From NCBI GenBank assembly GCA_037043455.1, contig JAWPHD010003076.1, forward strand, positions 124,001 to 188,000: a DNA stretch of 64,000 nucleotides. Reading direction: 5' to 3'. The translations under genes were made by a program, and so were the position numbers. Each line of letters begins with the position of its first letter. Position 1 is the stretch's first letter. The notes beneath the pieces were generated by a model, which worked only from the letters and a program-made list of their open reading frames with translations, did not search any database and was not told where the DNA came from. This document shows, in pieces, positions 22,621-34,317 of this stretch. Source of the DNA: Cyrtodaria siliqua. Its lineage: Eukaryota > Mollusca > Bivalvia > Adapedonta > Hiatellidae.

Positions 22621-23058
22621 ATTAGCGTGCCTTTTCGTTGGCCATTATTTCATTACGGGGGTGAATTTATATAGAGCCGAGTTTAGGTGTTTAATGTTGT
22701 ATTAGTATAGGGTTAATTGTCTTGACATTTGCGACGGTATATCAGTCGTTTAATGGCAAATCTTGCTTAATGGCGACGCGTTAACTGAGTCGTTAAACAA
22801 GATTTACGACCGTTAAACAACCGATATACTGTCAGGTCGAAATTTCAATAATAGTTAACCCGTGAAACAATTTCGACAGTTTCACTCACAAACGCATTGA
22901 AATAAAACTAAATGACGTCACTTTTGTGACGGTTAGAACGTCACGGAAATGAATGGATTTGCGACGGGTTATGCACTCGTAAATAGTCGCACATTTTAAA
23001 CGTCAACGAATCGGATTGCAGAATGTGTGGCACATGCGTTAGAATGTATGTAACTTTT

Positions 23059-23738
23059 GTCTATATGCTACATATTTCAGCTTTTATCAAAATCATTAAT
23101 ACACTAAAATATTTGTAAAGCCTAACATCCTTAGTTAAGTTCACCACGTGGGACTTTAGATCTTCAAATTACACGCCAAGAGATGTGTGTAAAAGGTTGT
23201 AAGAGGCGGCTACAAGACACATATATATGTACCCGTATGCTGGTTCCACCCCCACTCCCAACGCCACCTAAATACACCCACTAACATTTGCGTAGCTCTG
23301 TGTAAGCCCTGTAGGCCCGGGCCTACGCCTAATTTTCAGAAATAAAAAATCCAAAAATGCAACAAAATTCGGGGTGGGGATGTGGGGGCGGGACTGTATA
23401 GGCGGCGTAGTAACCAGAAAATATGGTTTTCATATATATTTGTTTAGTTTTCTTTGCCCTTCTTACAGTCTAAAATATACGTCAGCACGCACCTAATGCA
23501 TTCTAACATAAAAAAAAATCCGGGGGGACCCCTCTAGCATAATAACTTTTAACTGCGGGCCTATGCCATCAAAAAGGCCAAGCTACGCCCCTGACCAACA
23601 CTTGGATCCACGCCTGCATGTATGTACCGCTAGTTTAGATTGTGTTCTATCTGTACACGCGTGATCGCAGTTGGGATCGATGGAAGATAAGTAATGCCGT
23701 CTCTTTTAAAATACTGAGCATTTAATAGACAGTCTTCA
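23059..23738 (+). repeat. Direct duplicate, right copy, with insertion
   Basis: Second copy of 19841-20212, split by the hAT-like MITE at 23288-23593. The two copies lie about 3.2 kb apart and flank the SINE and the 1.38 kb TIR element. Confidence 0.85.
23288..23593 (-). mobile_element. hAT-like MITE, 306 bp
   Basis: The right end, read inward, is CAGGGGCGTAGCTTGG, a terminus typical of invertebrate hAT elements. The left end carries a decayed GCGTAGCTCTG match. It is flanked by an imperfect 8-bp duplication (ACTAACAT / ACCAACAC). The uninterrupted equivalent at about 20070-20080 shows the empty site. Confidence 0.75.
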
Positions 23739-23739
23739 A

Positions 23740-23945
23740 TTTTTCTCTTTGCGCTCTCTATTTGAGGAGTTTTTTATTTTGGCGAGACATTTGCGTCAGC
23801 CAATTCCTCTACTTGAGAAGTATATGTGCTCTCTATTTGAGGCAGTCTCTATTTGAGGCGTTTTCTCCTTGCGCTCTCTATTTGAGGCGTTTTTTATTTT
23901 GGCGAGACATTTGCGTCAGCCAGTTCCTCTATTTGAGGTTGTTAT
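23740..23945 (+). repeat. Local direct duplication of about 120 bp
   Basis: TTTGCGCTCTCTATTTGAGG and TTTATTTTGGCGAGACATTT occur twice (about 23750 and 23870). The plus ORF across it (23762-24121) is repetitive and is not a convincing gene. Confidence 0.75.
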
Positions 23946-24184
23946 TTTACATATGTTTATATTGGCCACGCAACATATTCGTATATCTTTATTTTAACCA
24001 CGTTATTTTTAGTCTAGTTACTAAGCTATGTTCCGCTTCCCCCATGTGTGGGGGTGTCGCGAGTGATTTGCGTTTTGCAAACTGCGTGACATGTGGCAGT
24101 TTTTCGCGGTCACAGCAATGACTTATTGTGTAGTTAATAAGAATTTTGACATTATCAATACAAGAACTTTCAATTAGGTACATT

Positions 24185-24443
24185 TGTCTTTGTGAACTGC
24201 TGTACCCAGGGTTCATAAAGTACAAATATATGTTTTAATTCACTACACATTTTATCTTCTATTTTGTTGAAGCCGTGGCCAATATATTCCAATAAACATA
24301 AACTGTAAACATCGCCTTGTATTGTTCTAAATCCATCTTTAATAATGGAATTTGTGCGTGAAATGACAAATTACTGTATGTGTAGTGAATTAAAACATAT
24401 ATATGTACTTTATGAACCCTGGGTACAGCAATTCACAATGACA
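24185..24443. mobile_element. MITE, 259 bp, with about 66-bp TIRs
   Basis: The left end TGTCTTTGTGAACTGCTGTA, continuing through ACCCAGGGTTCATAAAGTAC, is inverted at the right end (24376-24443). The interior is short and AT-rich with no coding sequence. Confidence 0.85.
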
Positions 24444-24601
24444 TAAAGTACATATATATGTTTTAATTCACTACACATTTTATCTTCTATTTTGTTGAAG
24501 CCGTGGCCAATATATTCAAATAAACATAAACTGTAATCTAAATCCATCTTTTAAATTGGAATTTGTGCATTGAAGGACAAATTACTGTATGTGTAGTGAA
24601 C
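24444..24601. repeat. Second, partial copy of the same MITE
   Basis: It runs directly on from the first copy (TAAAGTACATATATATG, then TCACTACACATTTTATCTTC) and ends at the internal GTGTAGTGAA, making a partial tandem dimer. Confidence 0.75.
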
Positions 24602-24629
24602 ACCATTTTTAGAGAGCATATATCTATAT

Positions 24630-24840
24630 ATGAAAAAAAGAAATATAAAAAGATCGGACAGGGAAAGTAGCATTCAAGTAGGACAGTCAACCACAAACAG
24701 ACAAACAAGAAGGCAAAAGCAATAATAAATGCAAACGACATCACAAACACAAAAGGGTTGACAATAGGGCTACCGCCTTGGAACGGTCAGTGGCAAAGTA
24801 GGCCACTGGGGGTTTAAACCGGTTCTTGGGTGAAACACTC
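24630..24840 (-). repeat. R1 repeat, minus orientation
   Basis: It contains AGATCGGACAGGGAAAGTAG, GACAGTCAACCACAAACAGA, GTTGACAATAGGGCTACCGC and GGGGTTTAAACCGG. The minus ORF at 24538-24750 is a translation of this repeat. Confidence 0.75.
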
Positions 24841-24849
24841 AATTGTTCT

Positions 24850-26085
24850 GAAATAAACGATTGATAGAGAGGATCTCTTCTGATCCCCTCATCTATTAAG
24901 CCTCTGGGTAATCTGACACATGATAACTCAGTTGTGTTTCAACTTTTAGGAATAACGCAATTCTCTTATAATGGATAATGTTATTATTTTCTGCTGGTTC
25001 CAAGCCACGTAGGAATGCTGGGTAATGATAGATCTGATTGTGCTGTATTAGATCTGCATATATCTAATGCCAAATAACCCTACATTGATTTTAAATATCA
25101 TATTAACAAACATACCCGTAGCTCTTGGCAAGTCGCTTAGGATGTACCAAATTCATTCGAATAAATTGCTACTCGGTGAGTGGTGTCCTTCTAGTATGGC
25201 TACTCGTCGAGAGGAAGTTGTTTTAGCCCGGTGAAGAGTAGGGAATACGCGTTATACGAAATCATATGTGTTATATGTAATACAAGGTGAGCAATTGCCA
25301 GAAAGTATACCCTGTTTTGCACCGTTAACGGTCAAACACTTATTGTTAGACTGTGTAGACTTTGATCCTTTGCGAAAAAGATATACAAAGTATATAGTAT
25401 GAAAGAGTTAAAACTGATATCAGTCTTGTTTTAGATTTCAGACTGTATAATTCATTATAATATTTCATGTTTGAATTTACTCGTTTGCATTTGTTTACTT
25501 GTTTACACGCCCGTCGACGGACCTTTATTGCACTTCATACATTTACCATACTGGTCATTCCTTATTTGTCAATAGTTTTAACAGTATATATTTACATTAA
25601 TGTTTAATAACTTACTTTTCCATTTGTTTCATTTTACATCCGTTTTTGCGGATAATATGATCTTATGTGTCGACGTGGGTATCGACGTGCTTTAAAACAG
25701 CATTCTTTCTCTCATTCATTCTATTCATCACATAACTCCGAAAATCCCACATAAAGTACATTTATTAATATAGCTGCCTATATATATCGTTGTCGTGTGT
25801 CGCTTCGGACTTCCTCGTTCCACATTAAACAATCGGAACTTCTCCGTTGATTTCCATAATCCAGTATGTTAACGGTTACGGAAACATCAGCTGTCGTTTA
25901 ACGGGGCTTGAGTTAAAGAAATATAAAAAAAAATTGACTACCACCAGTCTTAGTTCTTGATCAAACGAGATATCTGAACTTTGTGCGAGATTTGTGGGTA
26001 AAATACCGACTATATATGTTTCCTTGGTCATGATCACTTTCATTCAATCTATATTAAATTTGTTAAACAAATTATTAAAAGAGGT
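24850..26085. other. Unassigned intergenic region
   Basis: AT-rich, with no coding exon or repeat family recognised. Confidence 0.3.
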
Positions 26086-26099
26086 TATGACTCTATCAT

Positions 26100-26262
26100 T
26101 TTGGGACACACTATAAAACGGCCTAGAAAGCCTCGACGCAAATACTCAATGACCTGGCAGACGCCAGAGTAACAAAGAGAATAAACCATTAAGGCCATGA
26201 CAATCATTAAGGCCATGACCTTCATTAAGGCCATGACAATCATTAAGGCCATGACAAGACAA
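26100..26262 (-). repeat. R3 fragment followed by an 18-bp tandem repeat
   Basis: At 26118-26180 lies a reversed R3 word set (CCTAGAAAGCC, ACTCAATGACCTGGCAG, GCCAGAGTAACAA). At about 26188-26262 there are four copies of an 18-bp unit (ATTAAGGCCATGACAATC, with one variant). Confidence 0.75.
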
Positions 26263-26684
26263 GATTGAAGACTAACATAAAACACTACCATTCTTTCGGG
26301 ATTTAGATAGACGTCATAATATTGTCCACAATCTGTCCGGTCATCGCACAAGCAAAAAGGAAAGCATGTTGGCGAACTGTAAATGGGTCAAAATGCAGCG
26401 CGTTGAAAAAGTATATGTTCATAAAAAAGTTTTTTAATACGATTTATAAAGAGTGTATGAAAGTGATTATGATCAAGTCATAATAGAAGTCAGGTTGTGA
26501 TAGTCCTTGTCGCAGAAGAGTTCCTAAATTACTTTTATATTTTTAAAGCAGATCAGGGTTACGATAATACAGTTTCGCAAATGTTTTTCGAAGATTATGC
26601 TAATGGTCGACCTGATGGAGAAGCTTTATAGTTGTACAAAAGAACAACTTGACTACAAGATCTAGAAAGACGAATAAATACTGA

Positions 26685-26820
26685 AAAGTGGATCCCTTTG
26701 AAGCAACAAACACAAATAAGAGATAAAGGTAACAGACTCGGTTTAATTGAGTCTGTTCATGAGAGGCAATATGTTGCAACACCTCCCACGCCTCCTAGAA
26801 CCGGCTTAAGCGATATTCTA
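26685..26820 (-). repeat. R3 repeat, minus orientation
   Basis: It contains GGATCCCTTTGAAGCAACAA, AACAGACTCGGTTTAATTGA and CAACACCTCCCACGCC. Confidence 0.65.
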
Positions 26821-27284
26821 CTTTAGCCCCACAGAATGGGTTGATGATCCCAAAGGATCAGTAAGTAATAGCACTACTGATTTGTAGTCAGGGCAATTTT
26901 GTTACGGTTGAGAATCATAAACTATAAGAAGTTGCTCCATCAATATCTCCATTTAAGTGGGGATAATTAACAATATCAAAATTAAAATCATGTCTCTTGT
27001 CATATATTTTGTAAAAAAAAAACATTTTTAAATATGCTTTGTTAGAAAATGGACAGCTAATACTATGTTATAAATATTATTACTGGCAAGTTAAAGTTAC
27101 ATAAATAAACAAGTAAAGTTATCCGTATACATATATGCTAGAATCAATTCAAATAAGTAAAATATGTCATGAATATAAATACGGCATAGTGTAGTGTAAT
27201 TCTAGTCTAAAAATAGTTCACACACAGTCCTTTACCGAACCGAAAGAATTGAGTTCTTCGACAGCTTCACCTGCTGTTCCAATT

Positions 27285-27700
27285 TTTTTCCTACCTGGAC
27301 TCATTAAAACCGAGTCTGCTACTTTATTCTCTTGGTTGTGTTTATTGCTTAAAAGGTCACACTTATCAGTATTTATTAACATTCACACTAGCGTTCGTTT
27401 TGTGCAGTATAGCGGCTGTAGAAAGTCTCCCCGTGCTACGAATCAGTAGTGTTATTTTACTGGTCCTTTGGGACCAACGAGCCCAATATAGGTGGGTTCA
27501 AAGCAGAATACCGCTTAAGCCGATGCAATGGGGCGTGAGAGGTGTTGAGTCTTCTGAACAGACTTAATAAATATACCTCTCCTGAACAGACTTAATAAAA
27601 CCGAGTCTGCTATGTTATTCCCTTGGTTGTGGGTTGTGTTTGATGCTTCCAAAGGATTACCTTTATCAGTATGTATTAAATGGCTTTAGGGGGAACGATT
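27285..27700 (+). repeat. R3 / R2-fragment mosaic
   Basis: Two R3 stretches (about 27295-27380 and 27595-27690, with AAAACCGAGTCTGCTA and TATCAGTAT) flank a piece resembling the left part of R2 (AGCGGCTGTAGAAAGTCTCC). Confidence 0.6.
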
Positions 27701-28309
27701 CGAACGTTTCTCATGCATGCTGTATAACAAAGTGTTCGTCTGCATTGCTTATAAATAAATAAAAACTTTATTTTGCAAAAGAGAGATTATTTTGTGAAAC
27801 GATGCCGTGATATGTTGTCTGTTTATACATAATGTAGCAATAAATATATAATAGCTCCAACGATACACTGCTGTTTTGGACATGTTGGACGGGAACGTAT
27901 GACCATCATTTGTCAACATATTTGAGCAAAATGGTACATACCCGAAGTCGCATATGCCAACCTGTCAACAAATGGAACACCATCAAACCATATCAACATG
28001 GATATCAAATCGAATATCTTTGTGAGTACTAACACCCGCAGGACCTAAGAGTGCAAACACTGGGTATTTACTATGGCGATCCATTGACTTCGTCTAGTGG
28101 TTATTGTACAAATTTGATAACATTTCATTTAATTATATAATTCTCTTCTTCCAAGAAAAAGGCTTACCCATTTATCTCAGTATATAATGGTACGTCTTCG
28201 TACGGTTTTATATAAATAGAAAGGGCATCTTTTTAATGTAATTCTAATTTTAGACTCGTAATATAGTTTCTAACATGTTATTGACATTAACTATAATTGT
28301 AAAAATCAA

Positions 28310-28590
28310 AACGTGTAGGTATAAAAGTCGAACAGGAAATGTAGCCTTCACAAAACGTAAAAACATGCATTAAAACAAACAGCAATTAACATTATTAATA
28401 AAAAGAAAGGTATGTGATATCACAAACACAAAAGGTTGACAATTGGCTTGGAAGGGTCAGTAACAAAATGGCCGCTGTTGCTTTAATACAGGTTCTATGG
28501 TGCACCAAACCTTACTCTTACCATATTGTCATCCCTATCAAACGGGACACTGTCAATAAAGAAATCCTCGCCATGCTATATTCTCTAACA
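28310..28590 (-). repeat. R1 repeat, diverged copy, minus orientation
   Basis: It contains AAGTCGAACAGGAAATGTAG, CACAAACACAAAAGGTTGAC, GTGCACCAAACCTTACTCTT and AAAGAAATCCTCGCCATG. It lies about 100 bp past the gene B polyadenylation signal. Confidence 0.65.
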
Positions 28591-28676
28591 AACAAGGCAG
28601 CATTAATTGGCAATATAAGTATACAATCTGATTTGCAAAACAGACAACAACCAAACAACAAATAATATCTTGAATG

Positions 28677-28682
28677 TTTATT
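28677..28682 (-). terminator. Polyadenylation signal of FAS1 gene B
   Basis: AATAAA within AATAAACATTC on the minus strand, about 97 bases past the stop, in the same context as gene A. Confidence 0.6.
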
Positions 28683-28778
28683 GGAACATTTAGAAAAATA
28701 TATAATTCCTTCAACTATCAGTGAACATTTTCGAAAGTGTTTCACTAGTGTGTACGTCAACGTATATATACGCCGAAA

Positions 28779-28918
28779 TTATTTGCGACCCTGAGCATGT
28801 TCTTGTTGAAGGCGGTGCAGCAGATCTGGGGGAAACAGAAGACCATCGATAGCGTGAACGATGCCGTTTGTGGCTGGGATGTCGGCGTGGATGATCTGGG
28901 CGTAGTTGACCACAACTC
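28779..28918 (-). CDS. Gene B exon 6 (C-terminus)
   Basis: The acceptor is CTTTTCAG. It encodes VVVNYAQIIHADIPATNG, then IVHAIDGLLFPPDLLHRL and QQEHAQGRK before TAA. It differs from gene C by one residue (A versus P after IIH). Confidence 0.93.
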
Positions 28919-31900
28919 CTGAAAAGTGCAATGAACACATTTTAGGATTATCAATTTAAAATGATCAAGTGTAAACATATTTGTGGAAAAGGATCTAAAA
29001 CAGCATATGTGATACATAGTTGAAACAATATATGCCCGTAACATTTGATCGTAACGCCGAAACGATTTAAGCATCTTGCTGTGATACGCAATAGTTATCT
29101 CATGTTTCAAAACATTTAGTCAAACACTTAGACACACAAATATTATGGTACAGACATCTGGGCACAAGAAATAAATTTTAAAGTCATAACTTCTTAATAT
29201 TCACTTATTCGTATGCGCAGTTTGGCATGATACCATATTAGCATGTTTATCTTGATGTTTTAAAAATAGATCATACAGTCCTAAGCATTTGTATGTTTAA
29301 ATGGAAATATAAAGGAATGATATTCTTTATATCTTATCTTGATATTTCTAGAATAGATTGTCTCATAAATTCAACATCATTTATTTACGTGCTTTCATTT
29401 GTTTTACAATTAAAGTAAAAATAAAAAGGCATATAATCTTAATATTCAAAAAATGGCTTTTAATTAATAACATGAGTATTTACTTTTGAGTCCCCTGTTT
29501 ACGTTAGAATAGTAATAATACATTATCTTGATATTTAAAATTAGTCTTTTGTTTACCCCGGTTTTAAATTATAAAAGAAACCGACTCATATCTAAGAAAT
29601 CATCAGTTCTACCAGGATATAAATGCATAGATATATCCCAATACTTTTATGTCAAACACAATCTCGTACTTAGCACACATTGATGCAGTATTACATGAAG
29701 GCAATCAGACAGAATAAAGGTCACATGTTATAAAAATACAAAGAAGACGGTGTCGTATTATATAAGGCAACGAATATACATGCCTACATGATGCAATGAA
29801 CGCTATTATGTAAATATCACATCATCTTGAGGGTGCCAGTGGATATTATCAACGTGAGAATGTAATGTCGACCGAGGCGATAGCCGAGGTCGATATTATC
29901 ATTTCGAGTCTTGATAAAGTCAGTGTTATATCAAATTTGCAGATGATGGTGTATAATGAATATACATTCCTGCTGGGTAATTACGTGAAATCTCTGGTAA
30001 GCGTTTTCATTCATTACTCACGTGATACTCCCTTAGTGATGTTCACCGGTGTTCCGTGTAGTGTGAAAAGTTGTTGTCCATTCTGCAACATGTTTAAGGT
30101 TCTCGCGCCGGGAACCATGTGGTACTTCAGCATTTCTGGGGTTAAAATAATTTAATTTATACAGATGTTTATATGTAGGTATGTATTTGGTTAAACGTCG
30201 CCTTTGACAATCGTTCTTGTCCATAGTTGTAAGCTCATCTTAATAATCAAAGTTAAACTGCAGATATACTGGAATATCACGCCTCAGATGCCGACATAAA
30301 TATATCTTAATAGTTTCTTGTTATAAAATTATCGATAAAACTGTTTACTAAATGTTCATATAAATAAAAAAGAGTGTATACACCCTTAAATGAGTACTTA
30401 TTCGCATAGCGTCTGTAAAATAGTGTAATCTGCCGCTAATGAAGTAGTCCATGAGAACCAATGAGAACATTTCAGGGTTCATTAGCTGGTACCAAGTAAA
30501 GTTCCATCATATGCCAGTCTAGTAACCTTGGACATTCTGTTATATATATGTATATAGGATTTCAAAATGGCCACCATAATAACATGTCTGGAATGTAATA
30601 TAAAAAAACACTCAAATTCAACATTTGACATATATATTATAATTGTTTGTAAATGAATATGTATAGATTGTACAATATTTCTTATTTCTTGCTCAATTCT
30701 CGGAGAGCAAACTTGAATATGTTCAAACAACAGAAAACGATAAAAAAAAAATAGACGACAGAACATAGCAGAACTTGTTGCCGATACCTGAGACGTTGTG
30801 CCATCTATCACTAAATCACTAAAGCTTAGCTGAGGTTAAGTGGGTATAATCACGTGGTGATGTGTATTAATGCATTTCTTATACATCCATTGACTGTATA
30901 ATCATAATAAATGTATTTGAAGTCAATTAGAATGCAATGTGAAATATATTCGGACATTCAACCACTCGCGTGGAGGAGGGGGAGTCTTATTATTTTGACA
31001 CCTAGCTATGAAATCCAAATATATGAATGTTCTAAATTAAAGATGAATGGCGACCCTTTTTGTAGTATTATCAATTAACAAATTTAACTCTTAAACATCA
31101 TATGAACATTTCTTGATAGTCTCGGAGAGAAACATATATCGAAAACCGCTACTAAGTTGTATGTAAAAATATGTATTATTTGCATGACGTAGCTACAACT
31201 TTTACCACTGCGTGACTGCACGGAGAAATGGGGTAAATCTAAATTTTATAGCTGCACAACTATTGCCAGATAATTGATAAATACATTTACCTGTGGATTA
31301 ATTTACCTGTTCAAAGTTATCTACGTCGTCAAATAAAATCTTATTCTCGCTTTTCACAGATATTGCAATGTGTGAATTGTAAATATATATTGTTGTGTAT
31401 TAATTTCGATTTAAAACATAAACATGTTCATGAAAGAAAACTGGCCGGAGAACTTTAAACCAAGCGTTTGTCAGGGGTAGATGATATTTTCAGTATAAAC
31501 TAAAAGTACGTATTAACACAGTCATAGTAATAAACAGATAGGACATCTGAAACCAGTGAAAAAGATAAACTATCAAGTGCCACCCTTTGTTTCCTTCTCA
31601 TCCTCTCTCAAAACATTATTTTGATTAGAATACATTCAAAAGATTTACAATTGAATGATAAAATAGGTTTATTTTTGTGATGTCGTTTGCATTTTTTATT
31701 ACTTTTGCCTTCTCGTTTGTCTGTTGCGTGTCTTTTTTTTTTGTGTTTTGTGGTTGACTGTCGTCCTTGAACGCTGCTTTCCCTGTCCGATATTTGTATC
31801 TTTCTTTATACTTATTTATTTTCAAAATAAGAAACATTATAAAAAGTTGTTTAAGTAAAAACTGCCATTATGTTTTCTTAAAATCAATAAATTTATCTAA

Positions 31901-34276
31901 TGAAACTTTGCTTTGATCAACATTTTAGGAAAATACTATAATTGGAATTCAAAGTAGAATTAATTTGTGACATGAATGAAATGTGTATGCAATATTTCGT
32001 AAAATGTCCGTTGTGTCGCGTGCATTTCACAGTCTCCTGTCTATTTGTTATTAAGTCTGTGGTTCTGACTTTAACAAAACGTATATATGGTGTAGATAAC
32101 ATATTTCAGTACAAACTATATATATGTTAGAGCAATCATTATAAAACCGTCATAATGCTCTCCTAGTGGATGGAATTATACATATACTGTTGAAATCTCG
32201 TTGTCACAGTGTGACTTACAGCACACGCACTGCAGCACAGAAAGTGTCGACTTGCTTCTGCCAAGTCATTGAGTACCTTCATTGTGGCTTTCTAGACTAT
32301 TGTTTTTTGTATTATATTTACACGAGCATATTTGTGTTTTACTTTTATTGCCTATTGATGCTGCCTTGTTGATTAGAGATTTTATCATGGCGGGGATTTC
32401 TTTATTTACACTGTCCTGTTTTAATGGGATGACAGTAGGGTAAGTGTGAGGTTTGGTGCACCCTAGATCCGGTTTAAACCCCCAGTGGCGTACTTTGCCA
32501 CTGTTCGTTCCAAAGCGGTAGCCCTATTGTCAACACTTTTGTGTTTGTGATGTCGTTTGCTTTTATTATTACGTTTGCCTTCTTGTTTGTCTGTTTGCGT
32601 GTTTGTTTCTGTGTTTTGTGGTTGACTGTCCTCCTTGAATGCTACTTTCCCTGTCCGATCTTCTTATATTTCTTGGTATTAGGCCTGGGTATAATGACGG
32701 ACAATTAATAATTGTCTTATTTTGTTTGTTGTAAAAATGTTCACTAATTTAGTGTTCCATCCTTGGTTTATATTTGTGGGCATTGTGGACATATGTTGGC
32801 ATTTTATATTTCGAGCAATGTCAAGTTTTAATTGTGAGCCTTTATTTTTGTTTTGCTTTTATGGAAATAAGTGTATGAATACAATAGTTTGGCATGTCAG
32901 TGTTTCTGTTTTTAATCATTCACGAAACAAGATATTTCTTAGACGATACATAACCCTCTTTTCTGTAGATTATTGGCAGCAAATGAGCCTGATAAAGTAA
33001 GTTATTTAAAATGGGTTTAGATATGAATGATGACAATATTGCGTTTTTATTCCATGACATACAGAACACAATGCAAAAATCAATGGGTGTGTTAGATCTA
33101 CATTAACTACTACAGTTGAAATAAATTAATATTATAGTATAAGGGTGAACTGGTATACAACTTTCATTCTATTAGTCGGGTTAATGAATGGTTAATGGAC
33201 GTAACAGTAGTCAGAGTTTCTATGTATTATTTCCTAAATTCCTTAGATATAAAGGCTCTTGAAACACAATATTGATAATGGTGATAAAATGTGATAACAT
33301 ACCATTAATTAAAAGTATTGAAAACACTAACTCTAACTAGTCCAGTGTAATATATGTATTACTTATCTGAATGAAATATGCTTGTTTGTACTCTTCTCTA
33401 AAATAGTTTGTGTTGTATCCCGCCTTGTTAAGGCAATGAACATGTACATGTTAGGCCAAATAAAATATTGAATTGAATTGAATAGTACCTTATGTTGACA
33501 TCGCGACCTCTACTCACCTGTGTAAACAGCTTTCGCATCAGGTATGTTTGGGTGAAGAATGCTCTCTGCGTACGGGGCCCAAGCAGAGTCCACGGGAGAA
33601 AACAACGTGTATTCACCACCTGAATGATAGTGAATAGTGATAAATATATTTAATAATACATATTAAATTTTGATGAATGCATGATTAAAATATCCGTATA
33701 TGAATATGCTTTAAATGCGTTTTTAGTTCTAACTAATAGGACAATAAATAAGACATTGTAATAGATACAAATATTTTGCCGGGCTAATTTTAAAGTTTAT
33801 AATCAGCGTGTATTATTATCACCTATTGCTTTACACGTGACGTAATTATTATACAAACTGTTTTTGTCAGGTTAAAATTCAATCGGATAATGAAAGTAGT
33901 CCGCTATATGCTCCTGCGTAGGGTTATGTTCAATTTAGCGTTTCGTATGATATTATGTTAAACAAAAATGTGGTAGTTTGGTATTTGTTTCAAACAACGT
34001 TGTTATTTAACGTAAATGTTTGTTGTTTTCTAGTGTGTGTTCTTTCAATTCAAATTTTTCAATTCAAATCTTTATTCACTTAGGTTCATACATATGAACA
34101 GCATAAGCAACAGTTACAAAATACATTTATATCAATGGCGACAGATCATCAAATATAATTCTAAACACGTATACATCAGGAAACGACTATATACAAACTA
34201 TCTAACAATGCGGTTTATGGATTTCTAACCAAAATATGAGTATACTAAATAATATACTAGATGTTACAGTATTATT

Positions 34277-34317
<41 letters not shown>

